This document shows, one piece after another, positions 42,419 to 50,088 of a stretch of 64,000 bases of DNA. The notes below the pieces were generated by a model. The model ran no database searches. It was not told the DNA's origin and saw only the letters and a program-made list of their open reading frames with translations. Each line of letters starts with the position of its first letter. Position 1 is the stretch's first letter. Both the position numbers and the translations under genes were made by a program. Source of the DNA: Pseudomonas yangonensis (lineage in GTDB: Bacteria > Pseudomonadota > Gammaproteobacteria > Pseudomonadales > Pseudomonadaceae). Where the stretch lies: NCBI RefSeq assembly GCF_009932725.1, contig NZ_BLJU01000022.1, forward strand, positions 124,001 through 188,000. The letters are read 5' to 3'.

Positions 42419-43060
42419 ATGTACCTGACCCCGCAGCACATTCTTATCGCCGGCGCCACCGGACTCACCGGTGAGCACCTGCTCGACCGCCTGCTCAGCG
42501 AGCCGACGGTCGCCCGCGTGCTGGCGCCGACCCGTCGACCACTGGCCGCCCATCCGCATCTGGAAAACCCGGTGGGTGATCTGCAGGCACTGCTGCCGCA
42601 ACTATCCGGCCAGGTCGATACCGCCTTCTGCTGCCTGGGCAGCACCATCAAGCAGGCCGGCTCGCAGGAGGCCTTTCGCGCCGTCGACCACGACCTGGTG
42701 CTGGCTTTCGCCCGTCGCGCTCGCGAGCTGGGGGCACGGCATCTGGTGGTGATCAGTGCGCTGGGCGCCAATCCCAACTCGTCCGTGTTCTACAACCGCG
42801 TCAAGGGCGAGACCGAGCAAGCGTTGAAAGCCATGGACTGGCCACAACTGACCATCGCCCGTCCGTCGCTGCTGCTCGGGGCACGCCATGAGTTTCGTCT
42901 TGGCGAGCGCCTCGCGGCTCCCCTGCTGCGCTGGCTGCCAGGCAAGTACCGTGGCATCGACGCCTCCGCCCTGGCCCGCGCCCTCTGGCGTCTGGCTCTG
43001 GAAGAGGAAGACGGTGTGCGCGTGATAGAGTCTTCCGACCTGCGCCGACTGGGGCGCTGA
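42419..43060 (+). CDS. NAD(P)-binding oxidoreductase/nucleoside-diphosphate-sugar epimerase-like
   Basis: A 213-aa Rossmann protein with the dinucleotide loop ILIAGATGLTGEHLLDRL at residues 10-27, DTAFCCLGSTIKQAGS near 63, LVVISALGANPNSSVFYNRVKGETE near 110 and RPSLLLG near 147. It resembles the HTATIP2-like/YwnB group of short atypical SDRs, without the usual YxxxK in full form (Y-N-R-V-K is present). Substrate unknown. Begins 30 bp after the C13 gene. Confidence 0.85.
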   Translation: MYLTPQHILIAGATGLTGEHLLDRLLSEPTVARVLAPTRRPLAAHPHLENPVGDLQALLPQLSGQVDTAFCCLGSTIKQAGSQEAFRAVDHDLVLAFARRARELGARHLVVISALGANPNSSVFYNRVKGETEQALKAMDWPQLTIARPSLLLGARHEFRLGERLAAPLLRWLPGKYRGIDASALARALWRLALEEEDGVRVIESSDLRRLGR

Positions 43061-43076
43061 TGCCGTGGATGAAGCG

Positions 43077-43421
43077 ATGAAACCGACAAGCCTGATCGAG
43101 GCCCTGCAAGACGCCGACATGCTCGAGATCGACGGCCTGTATGCCTGGCAGTTCGACCTCGACACCGAACTGCTGGCGCAGATCAGCGCCGGTACGGCAA
43201 GCAGCGACAGCGCTGCCAAACCCTTGCTGCAGGTGCACTGCATTGATGGTCGCGAACGCCGCCTGTGGAAGTTCTCCCTGGCTTCGGTACAGGCTGCGCG
43301 CTATAGCGAAACGGACGACAGCTGGTTGATCGAAGGCAGCGAAGTCAGTCATACCCTCAAATGCTTTGCCGCCTATCGCGGCGACAACGATGAGGGCGAT
43401 GAAGGGCAGGACGAAGCCTGA
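43077..43421 (+). CDS. Conserved hypothetical protein with acidic tail
   Basis: A 114-aa soluble protein with no motif that I recognise. The body (MLEIDGLYAWQFDLDTELL; WKFSLASVQAARYSETDDSW) looks like a compact beta-rich domain, and the end is acidic (NDEGDEGQDEA). The ATG at 43077 is preceded by GGATGAAG; an in-frame GTG at 43065 is possible. It lies between the oxidoreductase (16 bp) and a methyltransferase (3 bp), so it is probably part of one operon. Confidence 0.75.
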   Translation: MKPTSLIEALQDADMLEIDGLYAWQFDLDTELLAQISAGTASSDSAAKPLLQVHCIDGRERRLWKFSLASVQAARYSETDDSWLIEGSEVSHTLKCFAAYRGDNDEGDEGQDEA

Positions 43422-43424
43422 ACC

Positions 43425-44036
43425 ATGGGCCTTTATGACCGCCATATCCTGCCGCACCTGATCGATCTCGCCTGCGGCATGGGCGCGGTAATGAAGGCAC
43501 GTTCGCAGATCGTGCCGCTGGCGCACGGTCGCGTGCTGGAAATCGGCATCGGCAGCGGACTCAACCTGAGTTTCTACGACCCACAGCGGGTCGAGGTGGT
43601 GGTCGGCGTCGACCCGTCCGCGGAAATGCAGAAGCTGGCCCGCGAACGCGCCGCACGTTGCCAGGTGCCGGTGGAAATGATCGCCCTGGAACTGGGGCAG
43701 ATTCAGGCGGCGGACGCCAGCTTCGACGACATCGTCTGCACCTTCACCCTGTGCACCATCCCCGATGCCATCGCCGCCCTGCGCGAAATGCGCCGCGTAC
43801 TCAAGCCTGGCGGGCGCCTGCTGTTCTGCGAACACGGTCTGGCGCCGGATCTGCCGGTGGTGCGCTGGCAAAAGCGCCTGACGCCGCTGTGGAAACCGCT
43901 GGCCGGCGGCTGCCATCTGGATCGCGACATACCCGCGCTGATAGGAGCCGGCGGCTTTCATATCCGCGAGCTGAGCACCGGCTACCTCAAGGGGCCAAGG
44001 CCGATGACCCACGTCTATCGCGGCTGGGCAGACTGA
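43425..44036 (+). CDS. Class I SAM-dependent methyltransferase (UbiE/Methyltransf_11 type)
   Basis: A 203-aa protein with motif I RVLEIGIGSGLNLSFY near residue 37, the acidic VVGVDPSAEM near 60, DDIVCTFTLCTIPD near 102 and LKPGGRLLFCEHG near 125. N-terminal YDRHILPHLIDLACG is typical of small phospholipid- or METTL7-like enzymes. The substrate cannot be read. Starts 3 bp after the preceding gene. Confidence 0.88.
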   Translation: MGLYDRHILPHLIDLACGMGAVMKARSQIVPLAHGRVLEIGIGSGLNLSFYDPQRVEVVVGVDPSAEMQKLARERAARCQVPVEMIALELGQIQAADASFDDIVCTFTLCTIPDAIAALREMRRVLKPGGRLLFCEHGLAPDLPVVRWQKRLTPLWKPLAGGCHLDRDIPALIGAGGFHIRELSTGYLKGPRPMTHVYRGWAD

Positions 44037-44105
44037 GACGAGCGCGGTGGGCAGGCGCGGCCAGACCATCTACCCTTGAAAGTCAGCTTTCCCACGAGGT
44101 GTCCG

Positions 44106-45878
44106 ATGCCTGAGTACAACGCTCCCCTGCGCGATATGCGCTTCGTCCTCCATGAAGTCTTCCAGGCGCCGAGCCTGTGGGCACGCCTGCCGGCCCTGGC
44201 CGAAACCGTCGATGCCGACACCGCCGACGCCATCCTCGAAGAAGCGGCCAAGGTCACCGGCGGCCTGATCGCCCCGCTCAACCGCAGCGGCGACGAAGAA
44301 GGCGCACAGTGGGTCGATGGCGACGTGCGCACCCCGATCGGTTTCCGCGAGGCCTATGCCACCTACACCGAAGGCGGCTGGGTCGGCCTGTCCGGCAACC
44401 CGAATTACGGCGGCATGGGCATGCCCAAGATGCTCGCTGTGGCCTTCGAGGAGATGCTCTACGCCGCCGGCTCCAGCTTCGCGCTGTACTCGGCGCTGAG
44501 CTCCGGCGCCTGCCTGGCCATCGACGCCCACGCCAGCGAAGACCTTAAAACCACCTACCTGCCGCCAATGTACGAAGGCCGCTGGGCCGGTTCCATGTGC
44601 CTGACCGAGGCCCATGCCGGCACCGATCTGGGCATCATCCGCACCCGCGCCGAGCCGCAGGCGGACGGCAGCTACAAGGTCACCGGCAGCAAGATCTTCA
44701 TTACCGGCGGGGAACAAGACTTAACGGAGAACATCATCCACCTGGTGCTGGCCAAGCTGCCGGACGCGCCGGCCGGGCCGAAGGGCATCTCGCTGTTCCT
44801 GGTGCCCAAGGTGATGGTCAACGCCGATGGCAGCCTCGGCGCGCGCAACGCCGTGAGTTGCGGCTCCATCGAACACAAGATGGGCATCAAGGCCTCGGCC
44901 ACCTGCGTGATGAATTTCGACGGCGCCACCGGCTACCTGATCGGCGAGGTCAACAAGGGGCTGGCGGCGATGTTCACCATGATGAACTACGAGCGTCTGT
45001 CCATCGGCATCCAGGGCATCGGCTGCGCCGAGGCTTCCTATCAGTCGGCGGTCAGCTACGCCCGCGAACGCATCCAGAGCCGCGCCGCCACCGGCCCGGT
45101 GAACCACGACAAGGTCGCCGACCCGATCATCGTCCACGCTGACGTGCGTCGCATGCTGCTGACCATGAAAGCGCTGAACGAGGGCGGCCGGGCTTTTGCC
45201 TGCTACGTCGGTCAGCAGCTCGACCTGGCCAAGTACGCCGAGGACGCTAGCGAGCGGCAGAATGCCGAAGCCCTGGTCGCCCTGCTCACCCCGGTGGCCA
45301 AGGCCTTCTTCACCGACACCGGGCTGGAAAGCTGCGTACACGGCCAGCAGGTGTTCGGCGGCCACGGCTATATCCGCGAATGGGGTCAGGAGCAGCTGGT
45401 GCGCGACGTGCGTATCGCACAGATCTACGAGGGCACCAATGGCATTCAGGCGCTCGACCTGCTGGGACGCAAGATGGTGGCCAACGGCGGCGCCGCGCTG
45501 CGCCTGTTCGCCGCCGAGGTGCGCGACTTCGCCCACGCCCATGAATCGCCTTACCGCGAACGCCTGATCGAAGCCCTGGAACGCCTGGAGGCGGTCAGCG
45601 GCTGGCTGCTGGAGCAGGCCAAGAGTGAGCCCAACGCCGTCGGCGCCGCCTCGGTGGAATACCTGCACCTGTTCGGCTACGTCGCCTACGCCTACATGTG
45701 GGCGCGCATGGCGGCGGTGGCGCAGGGCAAGCAGGGCGAAGACGAGGCCTTCTATGGCGGCAAGCTGGCCACCGCCGAGTTCTTCTTCGCCCGTCTGCTG
45801 CCGCGCACCCTGAGCCTGGAGGCGAGCATTCGTGCCGGCAGCCAGCCGCTTTATGGTCTGGCTGCCGAACAGTTCTAA
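44106..45878 (+). CDS. Acyl-CoA dehydrogenase (FadE-like, about 590 aa)
   Basis: FAD enzyme for the first oxidation of fatty-acyl-CoA. The 590-aa protein is of the longer class with a C-terminal extension. MCLTEAHAGTDLGIIRTRA near residue 163 and KIFITGGEQDLTENI near 197 line the FAD/substrate pocket; YERLSIGIQGIG near 297; the C-terminal half has QVFGGHGYIREWGQEQLVRDVRI and the catalytic-Glu stretch IAQIYEGTNGIQALDL near 437. I start at 44106 rather than 44076, as MPEYNAPLRDMRF is the usual beginning. Chain-length preference unknown. Confidence 0.93.
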   Translation: MPEYNAPLRDMRFVLHEVFQAPSLWARLPALAETVDADTADAILEEAAKVTGGLIAPLNRSGDEEGAQWVDGDVRTPIGFREAYATYTEGGWVGLSGNPNYGGMGMPKMLAVAFEEMLYAAGSSFALYSALSSGACLAIDAHASEDLKTTYLPPMYEGRWAGSMCLTEAHAGTDLGIIRTRAEPQADGSYKVTGSKIFITGGEQDLTENIIHLVLAKLPDAPAGPKGISLFLVPKVMVNADGSLGARNAVSCGSIEHKMGIKASATCVMNFDGATGYLIGEVNKGLAAMFTMMNYERLSIGIQGIGCAEASYQSAVSYARERIQSRAATGPVNHDKVADPIIVHADVRRMLLTMKALNEGGRAFACYVGQQLDLAKYAEDASERQNAEALVALLTPVAKAFFTDTGLESCVHGQQVFGGHGYIREWGQEQLVRDVRIAQIYEGTNGIQALDLLGRKMVANGGAALRLFAAEVRDFAHAHESPYRERLIEALERLEAVSGWLLEQAKSEPNAVGAASVEYLHLFGYVAYAYMWARMAAVAQGKQGEDEAFYGGKLATAEFFFARLLPRTLSLEASIRAGSQPLYGLAAEQF

Positions 45879-45890
45879 CGATTGCCGATC

Positions 45891-45908
45891 GGGCGGGTCG
45901 CCCCGCCC
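45891..45908 (+). terminator. GC hairpin after the acyl-CoA dehydrogenase gene
   Basis: GGGCGGG pairs with CCCGCCC around TCGC, 12 bp after the stop. No T-run follows, so termination here would be weak or factor dependent. Confidence 0.35.
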
Positions 45909-46075
45909 CTGACAAATCGAGAACGCCGGGGCAGCGTCTCTTCTATCTGTCGTGACTTTTACTCCGAAGGGGCCAACAGTCACGAAGCGAGACGAAAAAG
46001 GCCGCTATGGGCTCGATGAAGCGGTAAAAGCGGCCCTTCTGCTGGCAGACTGACGCCATCGGGCCTTGACGATCC

Positions 46076-46110
46076 GGCCATGCAGCGCGAGCATGGCCGC
46101 TTGTTTTTTC
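46076..46110 (+). terminator. Candidate intrinsic terminator in the 336-bp gap before the YbaK-like gene
   Basis: GGCCATGC pairs exactly with GCATGGCC around AGCGCGA, followed by GCTTGTTTTTTC. The gap 45879-46214 otherwise holds only the GC hairpin at 45891 and short GGCCGCT/AGCGGCC dyads; I see no gene in it. Confidence 0.6.
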
Positions 46111-46214
46111 GCCGTGGTCACGACCCCACAAGCGCACCGAGAAGGGCTGCGCCTGGCCAGCATCCGGCTGGCCATCGTGTCGTGCCCACTTCGACAGCAC
46201 TGGGGAACCGCTTC

Positions 46215-46694
46215 ATGAGCCTCGCCTCTGTACGCGCCTTCTTCGCCGCCAAGGCGCCCGACATCGCGATCATCGAACTGCAGACCAGCACAGCTACCGT
46301 GGCGCTAGCGGCCGAAGCGCATGGCGTATCGCCGGGGCAGATCGCCAAGACCCTGGCCTTTCGCATCGCCGAGCGCGACGTGTTGATCGTCGCCCGCGGT
46401 GACGCGCGCATCGACAACCGCAAGATGAAGGAATGCTTCGGCGCCAAGGCGCGCATGCTCGATGCGCCAACGGTGATCGAGCTGACCAGCCACCCGGTCG
46501 GCGGCGTCTGCCCGTTTGGTCTGGCCACGCCCTTGAGCGTCTACTGCGACCGCTCGCTGCTGGCCTTCGACGAAGTGCTGCCGGCTGCCGGCGCCACCCA
46601 CAGCGCCGTGCGCATCACCCCGCAACGCCTGGCCGAGCTGGTGGACGCCGAGTGGATCGACGTGTGCCAGGAAGTGGAAACGGAAGCCTGCTGA
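46215..46694 (+). CDS. YbaK/ProX-type aminoacyl-tRNA deacylase
   Basis: A 159-aa editing-domain protein that hydrolyses mischarged tRNA in trans. Visible: QIAKTLAFRIAERDVLIVARGDARIDNRKMKE near residue 38, whose first Lys is the catalytic one, and the loop GGVCPFGLATPL near 96 (GxxxPxG motif). I start at the ATG at 46215 (MSLASVRAFFAAKAPD); the frame open to 46080 has no homology. Which mischarged tRNA it edits is uncertain. Confidence 0.88.
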   Translation: MSLASVRAFFAAKAPDIAIIELQTSTATVALAAEAHGVSPGQIAKTLAFRIAERDVLIVARGDARIDNRKMKECFGAKARMLDAPTVIELTSHPVGGVCPFGLATPLSVYCDRSLLAFDEVLPAAGATHSAVRITPQRLAELVDAEWIDVCQEVETEAC

Positions 46695-46695
46695 T

Positions 46696-46762
46696 CCCGG
46701 ATTGCGTCCGGGCTACAGTTTTCCAGACACCGCAGCCTTCCGTAGCCCGGATGCAATCCGGG
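46696..46762. repeat. REP element (paired inverted copies)
   Basis: CCCGGATTGCGTCCGGGCTAC, a 25-bp spacer, then GTAGCCCGGATGCAATCCGGG. Same family as 14107-14165, here with the halves in the opposite order. Lies between two convergent genes. Confidence 0.75.
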
Positions 46763-46795
46763 GCCGGTTATCAGAAAGTGGCGTATCTCGTTGGC

Positions 46796-47083
46796 CTACA
46801 ACCCGCCGCTGACGCCCAGACTCACACCCAGCGCAGTAGCCAGCGAAAACGGCAGCAGCAAGGTATCGAGCAGCGCACTGGCCGGCAGATCCAACCCCGG
46901 ATAGCGCGGTGCCTCGGCGCCGAAACGATCCAGCGGGCAGCAGCCGCCATTGATGGTGTACCAGTCCAGCCGGGTACCGGCGTAGACCACCGGCGCACCG
47001 GGCTTGGCCGCGTCCAATGTGCGTACCGTGGCGCAGCCGGTCAGGCTCAGCAACGCCAGGCCGGCGACCAGCCCTCGCCTCAT
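46796..47083 (-). CDS. YceK/YidQ family lipoprotein
   Basis: A 95-aa lipoprotein with signal MRRGLVAGLALLSLTGCAT (lipobox Cys17), then the family pattern YAGTRLDWYTINGGCCP near residue 40 and LPFSLATALGVSLG at the end. Function unknown. Its start overlaps the stop of the DUF2845 gene by 4 bases; the longer frame to 47167 runs into that gene. Confidence 0.85.
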   Translation of the reverse strand: MRRGLVAGLALLSLTGCATVRTLDAAKPGAPVVYAGTRLDWYTINGGCCPLDRFGAEAPRYPGLDLPASALLDTLLLPFSLATALGVSLGVSGGL

Positions 47084-47364
47084 CCGCGCGTGACCCGGAT
47101 CTCGACCAACTTGCCGTCGAGAAAGCGCAGGTAACGATACATGCCGTTGCTTGGCCCGTAGACCCACTGTTCCACCGTTACCCCGCCACCTTGCGGACTG
47201 CTGGGTGGGATCACCTCGCGGTGGTCAGGCTCGCCGCATTTGCGTCGGACATCCACCGTCAGATCGCCCTCGTTTATCAGCGTAGTGCCGCAGCGCATCG
47301 AAGCCTGCGCAGCAGGCATCATAGAAAGGGCCAGCAGGCAGCCCAACAGGTAACGATTGGCCAT
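47080..47364 (-). CDS. DUF2845 secreted protein
   Basis: A 94-aa periplasmic protein: signal peptide ANRYLLGCLLALSMMPAAQA, then SMRCGTTLINEGDLTVDVRRKCGEPD, the conserved Cys-pair region of this family, and VEQWVYGPSNGMYRYLRFLDGKLV. Role unknown. I start at 47364; an ATG two codons upstream is also possible. Followed by the YceK-like lipoprotein with a 4-base overlap, so the two are expressed together. Confidence 0.85.
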   Translation of the reverse strand: MANRYLLGCLLALSMMPAAQASMRCGTTLINEGDLTVDVRRKCGEPDHREVIPPSSPQGGGVTVEQWVYGPSNGMYRYLRFLDGKLVEIRVTRG

Positions 47365-47378
47365 GGACATTGATCTCC

Positions 47379-48008
47379 CTATTCGTCCGACACCATATGA
47401 TGCTCGCCCCAACGCGGCAGCATGTCCTGGGGTATGCCCAGGCAGTTGAGGATACGCGCAACCACGAAATCCACCAGATCATCCAGCGTTTGCGGCTGGT
47501 GATAAAAGCCGGGCGAAGCCGGCAGGATGGTCACGCCCAGGTTGGACAGCTTGAGCATGTTCTCCAGATGAATGCTCGAATACGGCGCCTCGCGCGGTAC
47601 CAGAATCAGCTGGCGACGCTCCTTCAACGCCACGTCGGCGGCGCGTTCGATCAGGTTGTTGCAGGCACCGGTGGCGATGGCCGACAGGGTACCGGTTGAG
47701 CACGGCACCACCACCATGGCCGTCGGCGCGCCGGAGCCGGAGGCCGCTGGCGCCATCCAGTCTTCCTTGCCGTAGACGCGGATCTGCCCCGGCGCTGCGC
47801 CGGTGTATTCGGTGAGGAACTGCGCCATGGCCTGCGGCTTGGCCGGCAGCGCCACGTCGGTTTCGGTGGCCATCACCAGTTGCGCGGCCTTGGAGATCAG
47901 AAAGTGCACCTCGCGCTCTTCCTGCACCAGGCAATCGAGCAGGCGCAGGCCATATTGCGCACCGGAGGCGCCGGTCATGGCCAGGGTTATTCTCTCGGGG
48001 CCAGACAT
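47379..48008 (-). CDS. ubiX: Flavin prenyltransferase UbiX
   Basis: Makes prenylated FMN, the cofactor of the UbiD decarboxylase in ubiquinone synthesis. The 209-aa protein shows MTGASGAQYGLRLLDCL near residue 11 (FMN phosphate), PCSTGTLSAIATGACNNLIERAADV near 108 and VLKERR-like LKERRQLILVPREAPYSSIHLENM near 136. Its ATG directly follows the mpl stop. Confidence 0.97.
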   Translation of the reverse strand: MSGPERITLAMTGASGAQYGLRLLDCLVQEEREVHFLISKAAQLVMATETDVALPAKPQAMAQFLTEYTGAAPGQIRVYGKEDWMAPAASGSGAPTAMVVVPCSTGTLSAIATGACNNLIERAADVALKERRQLILVPREAPYSSIHLENMLKLSNLGVTILPASPGFYHQPQTLDDLVDFVVARILNCLGIPQDMLPRWGEHHMVSDE

Positions 48009-49364
48009 CTATCCCTCCAGAGCTGCTGCCAGCTTGCCGTGCAGGCCGCCGAAGCCGCCGTTGCTCATGATCACCACCTGGGTGCCGGGGCGTGCCAGGG
48101 CCTTCACGCCGTCGATGATCGACTCCAGCGAGTCGCATACGCGCGTCGGATTGCGCGCCTGCGCCACGGTGGCCGCCAGATCCCAGCCGAGATTCGGCGG
48201 CGCGTACCAGAACACCGCATCGGCCTGCTCGGCCGACTCGGCCAGGCCGTCGCGATGAGCACCGAGCTTCATCGAATTGGAGCGTGGCTCGATCACCGCG
48301 ATCACCTGGATATCATCGCCGACACGCTTGCGCAGGCCATCGAGCGTGGTGGCGATAGCCGTGGGATGGTGGGCGAAATCGTCGAAGATGGTCACGCCAC
48401 CGACTTCGGCGACCTTTTCCATGCGCCGCTTGGCGTTGATGAACTTGCCCAGCGCCTCGATGCCCAGCGCGGGCACCACACCAACATGGCGCGCTGCCGC
48501 GAGCACGGCCAGAGCGTTGGCAACGTTGTGCTGGCCGGTCAGTTGCCACTCCACCACGCCCTCGACCTTGCCATCGAAGCTCACCTCGAAGCGCGAGCCA
48601 TCGGCGCTGAGCAGGCGAGCCTGCCACTGGCCGTCTTCGCCGGTGGTCTGCACAGGTGTCCAGCAGCCCATCTCGATCACCCGCGCCAGCGCGGTTTCGC
48701 TGGCCGGGTGGATGACCAGGCCCTCACTGGGAATGGTGCGTACCAGATGATGGAACTGCCGCTCGATTGCCGCCAGGTCCGGGAAGATGTCCGCGTGATC
48801 GAACTCCAGATTGTTCAGGATCGCGGTGCGCGGGCGGTAGTGGACGAACTTGCTGCGCTTGTCGAAGAAGGCGCTGTCGTACTCGTCGGCCTCGACCACG
48901 AAGAACGGGGTTCCACCCAAACGTGCGGAAATACCGAAGTTCTGCGGCACGCCACCGATCAGAAAGCCCGGGCTCATACCTGCATGCTCCAGCACCCAGG
49001 CCAGCATGCTCGAGCTGCTGGTCTTGCCGTGCGTGCCGGCCACCGCCAGCACCCAGCGGCCCTGCAGCACATGGTCGGCCAGCCACTGCGGGCCGGAAAC
49101 GTAGGGCAGGCCCTTGTTCAATACATATTCGACTGCCGGGTTGCCGCGGCTCATGGCGTTGCCCACCACCACCAGATCGGGCGCTGGCTGCAGGTGCGCC
49201 GGGTCATAGCCCTGCATCAGTTCGATGCCCTGGGCTTCGAGCTGGGTGCTCATGGGTGGGTAGACATTGGCGTCGGAGCCGGTGACGCGGTGACCGAGTT
49301 CCTTGGCCAGAACGGCGAGCGAGCCCATGAAGGTGCCGCAGATGCCGAGAATATGGATGTGCAT
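48009..49364 (-). CDS. mpl: UDP-MurNAc:L-Ala-gamma-D-Glu-meso-DAP ligase Mpl
   Basis: Reattaches recycled murein tripeptide to UDP-MurNAc. The 451-aa Mur ligase has HIHILGICGTFMGSLAVLAKELGH at the start, the ATP loop AVAGTHGKTSSSSMLAW near residue 108, VEADEYDSAFFDKRSKFVHY near 173 and the C-terminal DDFAHHPTAIATTL near 333. The IxGxCGTFMG opening and the DEYDSAFFDKRSKF motif separate it from MurC. Followed without gap by ubiX. Confidence 0.97.
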   Translation of the reverse strand: MHIHILGICGTFMGSLAVLAKELGHRVTGSDANVYPPMSTQLEAQGIELMQGYDPAHLQPAPDLVVVGNAMSRGNPAVEYVLNKGLPYVSGPQWLADHVLQGRWVLAVAGTHGKTSSSSMLAWVLEHAGMSPGFLIGGVPQNFGISARLGGTPFFVVEADEYDSAFFDKRSKFVHYRPRTAILNNLEFDHADIFPDLAAIERQFHHLVRTIPSEGLVIHPASETALARVIEMGCWTPVQTTGEDGQWQARLLSADGSRFEVSFDGKVEGVVEWQLTGQHNVANALAVLAAARHVGVVPALGIEALGKFINAKRRMEKVAEVGGVTIFDDFAHHPTAIATTLDGLRKRVGDDIQVIAVIEPRSNSMKLGAHRDGLAESAEQADAVFWYAPPNLGWDLAATVAQARNPTRVCDSLESIIDGVKALARPGTQVVIMSNGGFGGLHGKLAAALEG

Positions 49365-49605
49365 GAATGACCTCTATAAAGCCCGACGCAGGGGCGTGAA
49401 GCGATGGCGGCAGGTTAGCACAGCGCCCAGCGGGCGGCTGCTGTGCCCTGCTCAGACCCAAGCGCCGCGGGCAAGTTGCCGATCAGCCGAAATCAAACGC
49501 TTGCTTGGATTGCGCATTCAACTGGCTTTGAGGCAGCATCGGCTGGTCTGCTGGCACAACAGCTGCATCGTCCATCCAGTTCAATCACAGAAGCCGAGGC
49601 CCACC

Positions 49606-50061
49606 ATGCGCATCGTCCAAGCCACCCTGGAGCACCTGGACCTGCTGACCCCGCTGTTCGTCAAATACCGCGAGTTCTACAACGAACTGCCCTACCCCGA
49701 GTCGTCACGCAAGTTCCTCGAGAAGCGCCTGCGGCGCAAGGAGTCGGTGATCTACCTGGCCCTGGCCGACGACGAGGACAAGCTGCTCGGTTTCTGCCAG
49801 CTCTACCCCAGCTATTCGTCGCTGTCGCTCAAGCGCGTGTGGATCCTCAACGACATCTACGTGGCCGAGGATGCGCGGCGCCAACTGGTCGCTGATCGCC
49901 TGCTGCAGACCGCGAAGAAGATGGCCAGGGACACCAACGCCGTGCGCATGCGCGTGGCCACCAGCCGCGACAACGAGGTGGCGCAGAAGGTCTACGAGTC
50001 CATCGGTTTCGTCGAGGACGAGCAGTTCAAGAACTACGTGCTGCCGATCAATTCCGACTGA
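49606..50061 (+). CDS. GNAT family N-acetyltransferase
   Basis: A 151-aa acetyltransferase with the acetyl-CoA region VWILNDIYVAEDARRQLVADRLL near residue 79 (motif A, R-R-x-L-V-A variant of the usual Q-x-x-G-x-G/A) and VRMRVATSRDNEVAQKVYESIGF near 111 (motif B). The substrate is unknown. The ATG at 49606 starts MRIVQATLEHLDLLTPLF; the gap back to mpl (about 240 bp) holds the two divergent promoters, which I cannot point to. Confidence 0.88.
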   Translation: MRIVQATLEHLDLLTPLFVKYREFYNELPYPESSRKFLEKRLRRKESVIYLALADDEDKLLGFCQLYPSYSSLSLKRVWILNDIYVAEDARRQLVADRLLQTAKKMARDTNAVRMRVATSRDNEVAQKVYESIGFVEDEQFKNYVLPINSD

Positions 50062-50088
50062 TCGAGCCACCGCTGCGGCTGCTAACCA

